Assembly: GCA_945905295.1 (NCBI GenBank)
Contig: CAMDPX010000023.1
Location: 1-50,270 of the forward strand
Source: Planctomyces sp. SH-PL62
Lineage (GTDB): Bacteria; Planctomycetota; Planctomycetia; Planctomycetales; Planctomycetaceae
Direction: 5' to 3'
Length of the DNA: 50,270 nucleotides
Positions 48,965 through 50,270 of this stretch are shown here, in pieces. The position numbers were made by a program, and so were the translations under genes. Within the stretch, counting starts at the first letter, position 1. Each line of letters starts with the position of its first letter. The notes beneath the pieces were generated by a model. That model was not told the origin of the DNA, made no database searches, and was given only the letters and a program-made list of their open reading frames with translations.

Positions 48965-50125
48965 TTAGGCGGTCGGAAGCAGTTCTTCGATGGGCGTGCC
49001 GGTTGGCAAGATGGGCATTGGTCGTCCGCGGAAGTCGAGCAAGGAGTGGTCGGGATCGATGCCCAAGTGACGATAAATCGTGGCCAGCAGATCGTTCGGA
49101 GAAAGCCGGCGTGACGCGGGAGCTTCACCGCGCGGAGTCGTCGAGCCAATCACTTGGCCGGTTCGCATCCCGCCGCCCGCGACCAACACGGACATCGAGT
49201 CTGGCCAGTGATCACGGCCCGGAAAGATCGGCTTCGCGGCGCGGCCCATGTTGATCTTGGGAGTCCGTCCAAATTCCCCCATCACGACCACGAGCACGTC
49301 GCGATCGAGGCCGCGATCCGAGAGATCTTCGAGCAGCGAGGTCACGCCCGCATCGAGCACCGGCAGTCGCAAACGCATGGCTCGGAAAATGTGCTCGGCG
49401 TCGCCGTGATCGTCCCAGGTGAATGGGCCTTTCTTCGGCGATGTCCCGAACTCGCGCAGTTGCACCGTTACGAAGCTGCAGCCAGCCTCGACTAATCGCC
49501 GAGCCAGCAGTAATCGCTGTCCCCACTCGTGACGCCCGTAGCGGTCGCGCGTGGCAGCCGATTCTTGATGAATGTCGAACGCCTCGCGCGCCTGCGTGCC
49601 GCTGAGCAAGTCCAGGGCTTGTTGATCGAACTCATCTCCCGCTTGCATCGCGCCGCTGTGATCGATGTCTCGCTGCAGTCGATCGAACGCCCGCTTGAGC
49701 GACAGGCGGTCTCGCAGGTGTGCCTGCCACGCGGAATCAACACTGAGGTGATCGACCTTGAACTTCGGCGAATTCGGATCGGCCTCCACGACAAACGGCC
49801 CGGCTGATGGACCGAGATACGCGGCACCGCCACCTTTCAACTGAGGATCATTCGAGACGTAGTTTGGCACGCCGATCCGTCGCTTTCGCCGCATCCGACT
49901 CACGATGCTGGGGAAGTCTGGAAACTTCGAGACGGGGGCGCTGATGTTCGCCGGCCTCCGCCCGCTGAGCACCAACGCCGCCGCACCCGGGTGATCGGCA
50001 ATGTCGTGAGCAATCGACCGGATCACCGTGAACTTGTTCGCAAGGCGTGCGTGTCGCGGCAGCAACTCACAGAGCTGCAAACCAGGAACACTGGACTCAA
50101 TGGCCGAGAACTCACCGCGATACTC
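48965..50125 (-). pseudogene. DUF1501 gene, copy 3, 5' end removed by an IS630-type insertion
   Basis: The reading frame to the stop at 48965 has the DUF1501 core: IRSIAHDIADHPGAAALVLS, YGRHEWGQRLLLARRLVEAG, VVMGEFGRTPKINMG and GRDHWPDSM. Reading upstream past the first possible start (TTG at 50080) the family sequence continues as EYRGEFSAIESSVPGLQLCE up to base 50123. At 50126-50127 a TA dinucleotide begins sequence unlike any DUF1501 N-terminus. The Tat leader and the first 70 or so residues are missing. The insertion at TA is what IS630/Tc1 elements do. The fragment is about 387 codons and has probably lost its start. Confidence 0.85.
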
Positions 50126-50270
50126 TAGTGCCGCGTCACGACTAAAACTTCGGGTTGGAGTTTATCGAGAATTCGACGACTCTGCGTGTACCACAAGGAG
50201 GTGGTCTATGCACAAGAAATATGTAGTTCGATTGACGGACGAGGAACGGGGAGAGCTTCAGCTTGTGATC
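50126..50270 (+). mobile_element. Left end of an IS630-type insertion sequence (runs off the window)
   Basis: From TA at 50126 the sequence TAGTGCCGCGTCACGACTAA precedes a transposase start with a strong ribosome site. Only the left end is visible, so the terminal inverted repeat cannot be checked here. Confidence 0.65.
50208..50270 (+). CDS. IS630-family transposase, N-terminal 21 codons (partial)
   Basis: ATG at 50208 follows AAGGAGGTGG. The protein opens MHKKYVVRLTDEERGELQLV, the common start of IS630-family transposases with the helix-turn-helix next. The window ends before the DDE domain. Confidence 0.75.
   Translation, partial: MHKKYVVRLTDEERGELQLVI

Noticed and set aside
48832-49254. 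140-codon plus-strand frame overlapping the end of the CocE gene
   Set aside because: Mostly the opposite strand of the DUF1501 fragment; Arg-rich shadow composition.
1-50270. tRNA, rRNA, CRISPR and classic phage-defence genes
   Set aside because: I looked for T-loop and anticodon patterns, direct repeat arrays and defence domains and found none I could support.

Overview
The window reads as a chromosomal segment of a planctomycete, most likely of the order Planctomycetales. The support is a set of families typical of that phylum: DUF1559 pilin-like proteins (two), DUF1501 proteins with Tat-like leaders (three), lipoproteins built of T-D-A-G-L leucine-rich repeats, FG-GAP/VCBS proteins, and two giant surface-type proteins that begin with the planctomycetal LExRxL/V leader motif. 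The DNA is GC-rich, except for one visibly more A+T-rich island at about 15.8-20.1 kb. I see no tRNA, rRNA or CRISPR array.

Layout. 0-5.4 kb: an amino-acid-kinase-fold enzyme (MfnE-like), an unusual DUF1559 protein and a 1157-residue LRR lipoprotein. 5.5-8.8 kb: an ECF sigma factor downstream of a giant RTX-type calcium-binding protein. 9.3-15.6 kb: a DUF4432 sugar-epimerase-like protein, a GNAT protein, a truncated adenylate-forming enzyme and a secreted SGNH hydrolase/VCBS fusion. 15.8-23.2 kb: an island with a 1281-residue secreted helical protein, a small partner gene, a RAYT transposase, a 5'-truncated lipase, an ankyrin lipoprotein and another secreted protein. 23.8-26.9 kb: a membrane protein and an NfeD/ClpP-class protease. 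27.5-30.6 kb: a pilin-like DUF1559 gene, a zinc-ribbon/TM/carboxypeptidase-regulatory-like fusion and an LRR lipoprotein. 30.6-39.6 kb: MtfA-like peptidase, SMP-30 lactonase, coiled-coil protein, cytochrome c'-like protein, FabI-like reductase, a RelE/ParE toxin-antitoxin pair, a VCBS protein and an LTA-synthase-like protein. 39.9-50.3 kb: a PLP decarboxylase, a small membrane protein, an intact IS with a decayed relative around two DUF1501 genes, a CocE-type hydrolase, and a third DUF1501 gene cut at its 5' end by an IS630-type element that runs off the window.

Intergenic space is crowded with palindromic repeats of several families. They include REPIN-like elements with 26-27 nt perfect inverted arms at 5409 and 39786, a family of about 70-125 bp palindromes in at least four near-complete copies plus fragments, a 230-bp nested palindrome at 1668, and a REP family tied to the RAYT gene. 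Some have become coding sequence, for example the GNAT C-terminus and the SGNH/VCBS linker.

The best candidate for an undescribed system is the 15.8-23.2 kb island. It has the layout of a planctomycetal polymorphic-toxin locus: a large secreted carrier with an A+T-richer C-terminal end, an adjacent partner gene, then a displaced lipase toxin-like module tightly coupled to an ankyrin lipoprotein. REP-like repeats sit at the module boundaries, and a G10 homopolymer just ahead of the carrier start could switch its N-terminus. The toxin and immunity roles are inferred from layout, not shown by the sequence.
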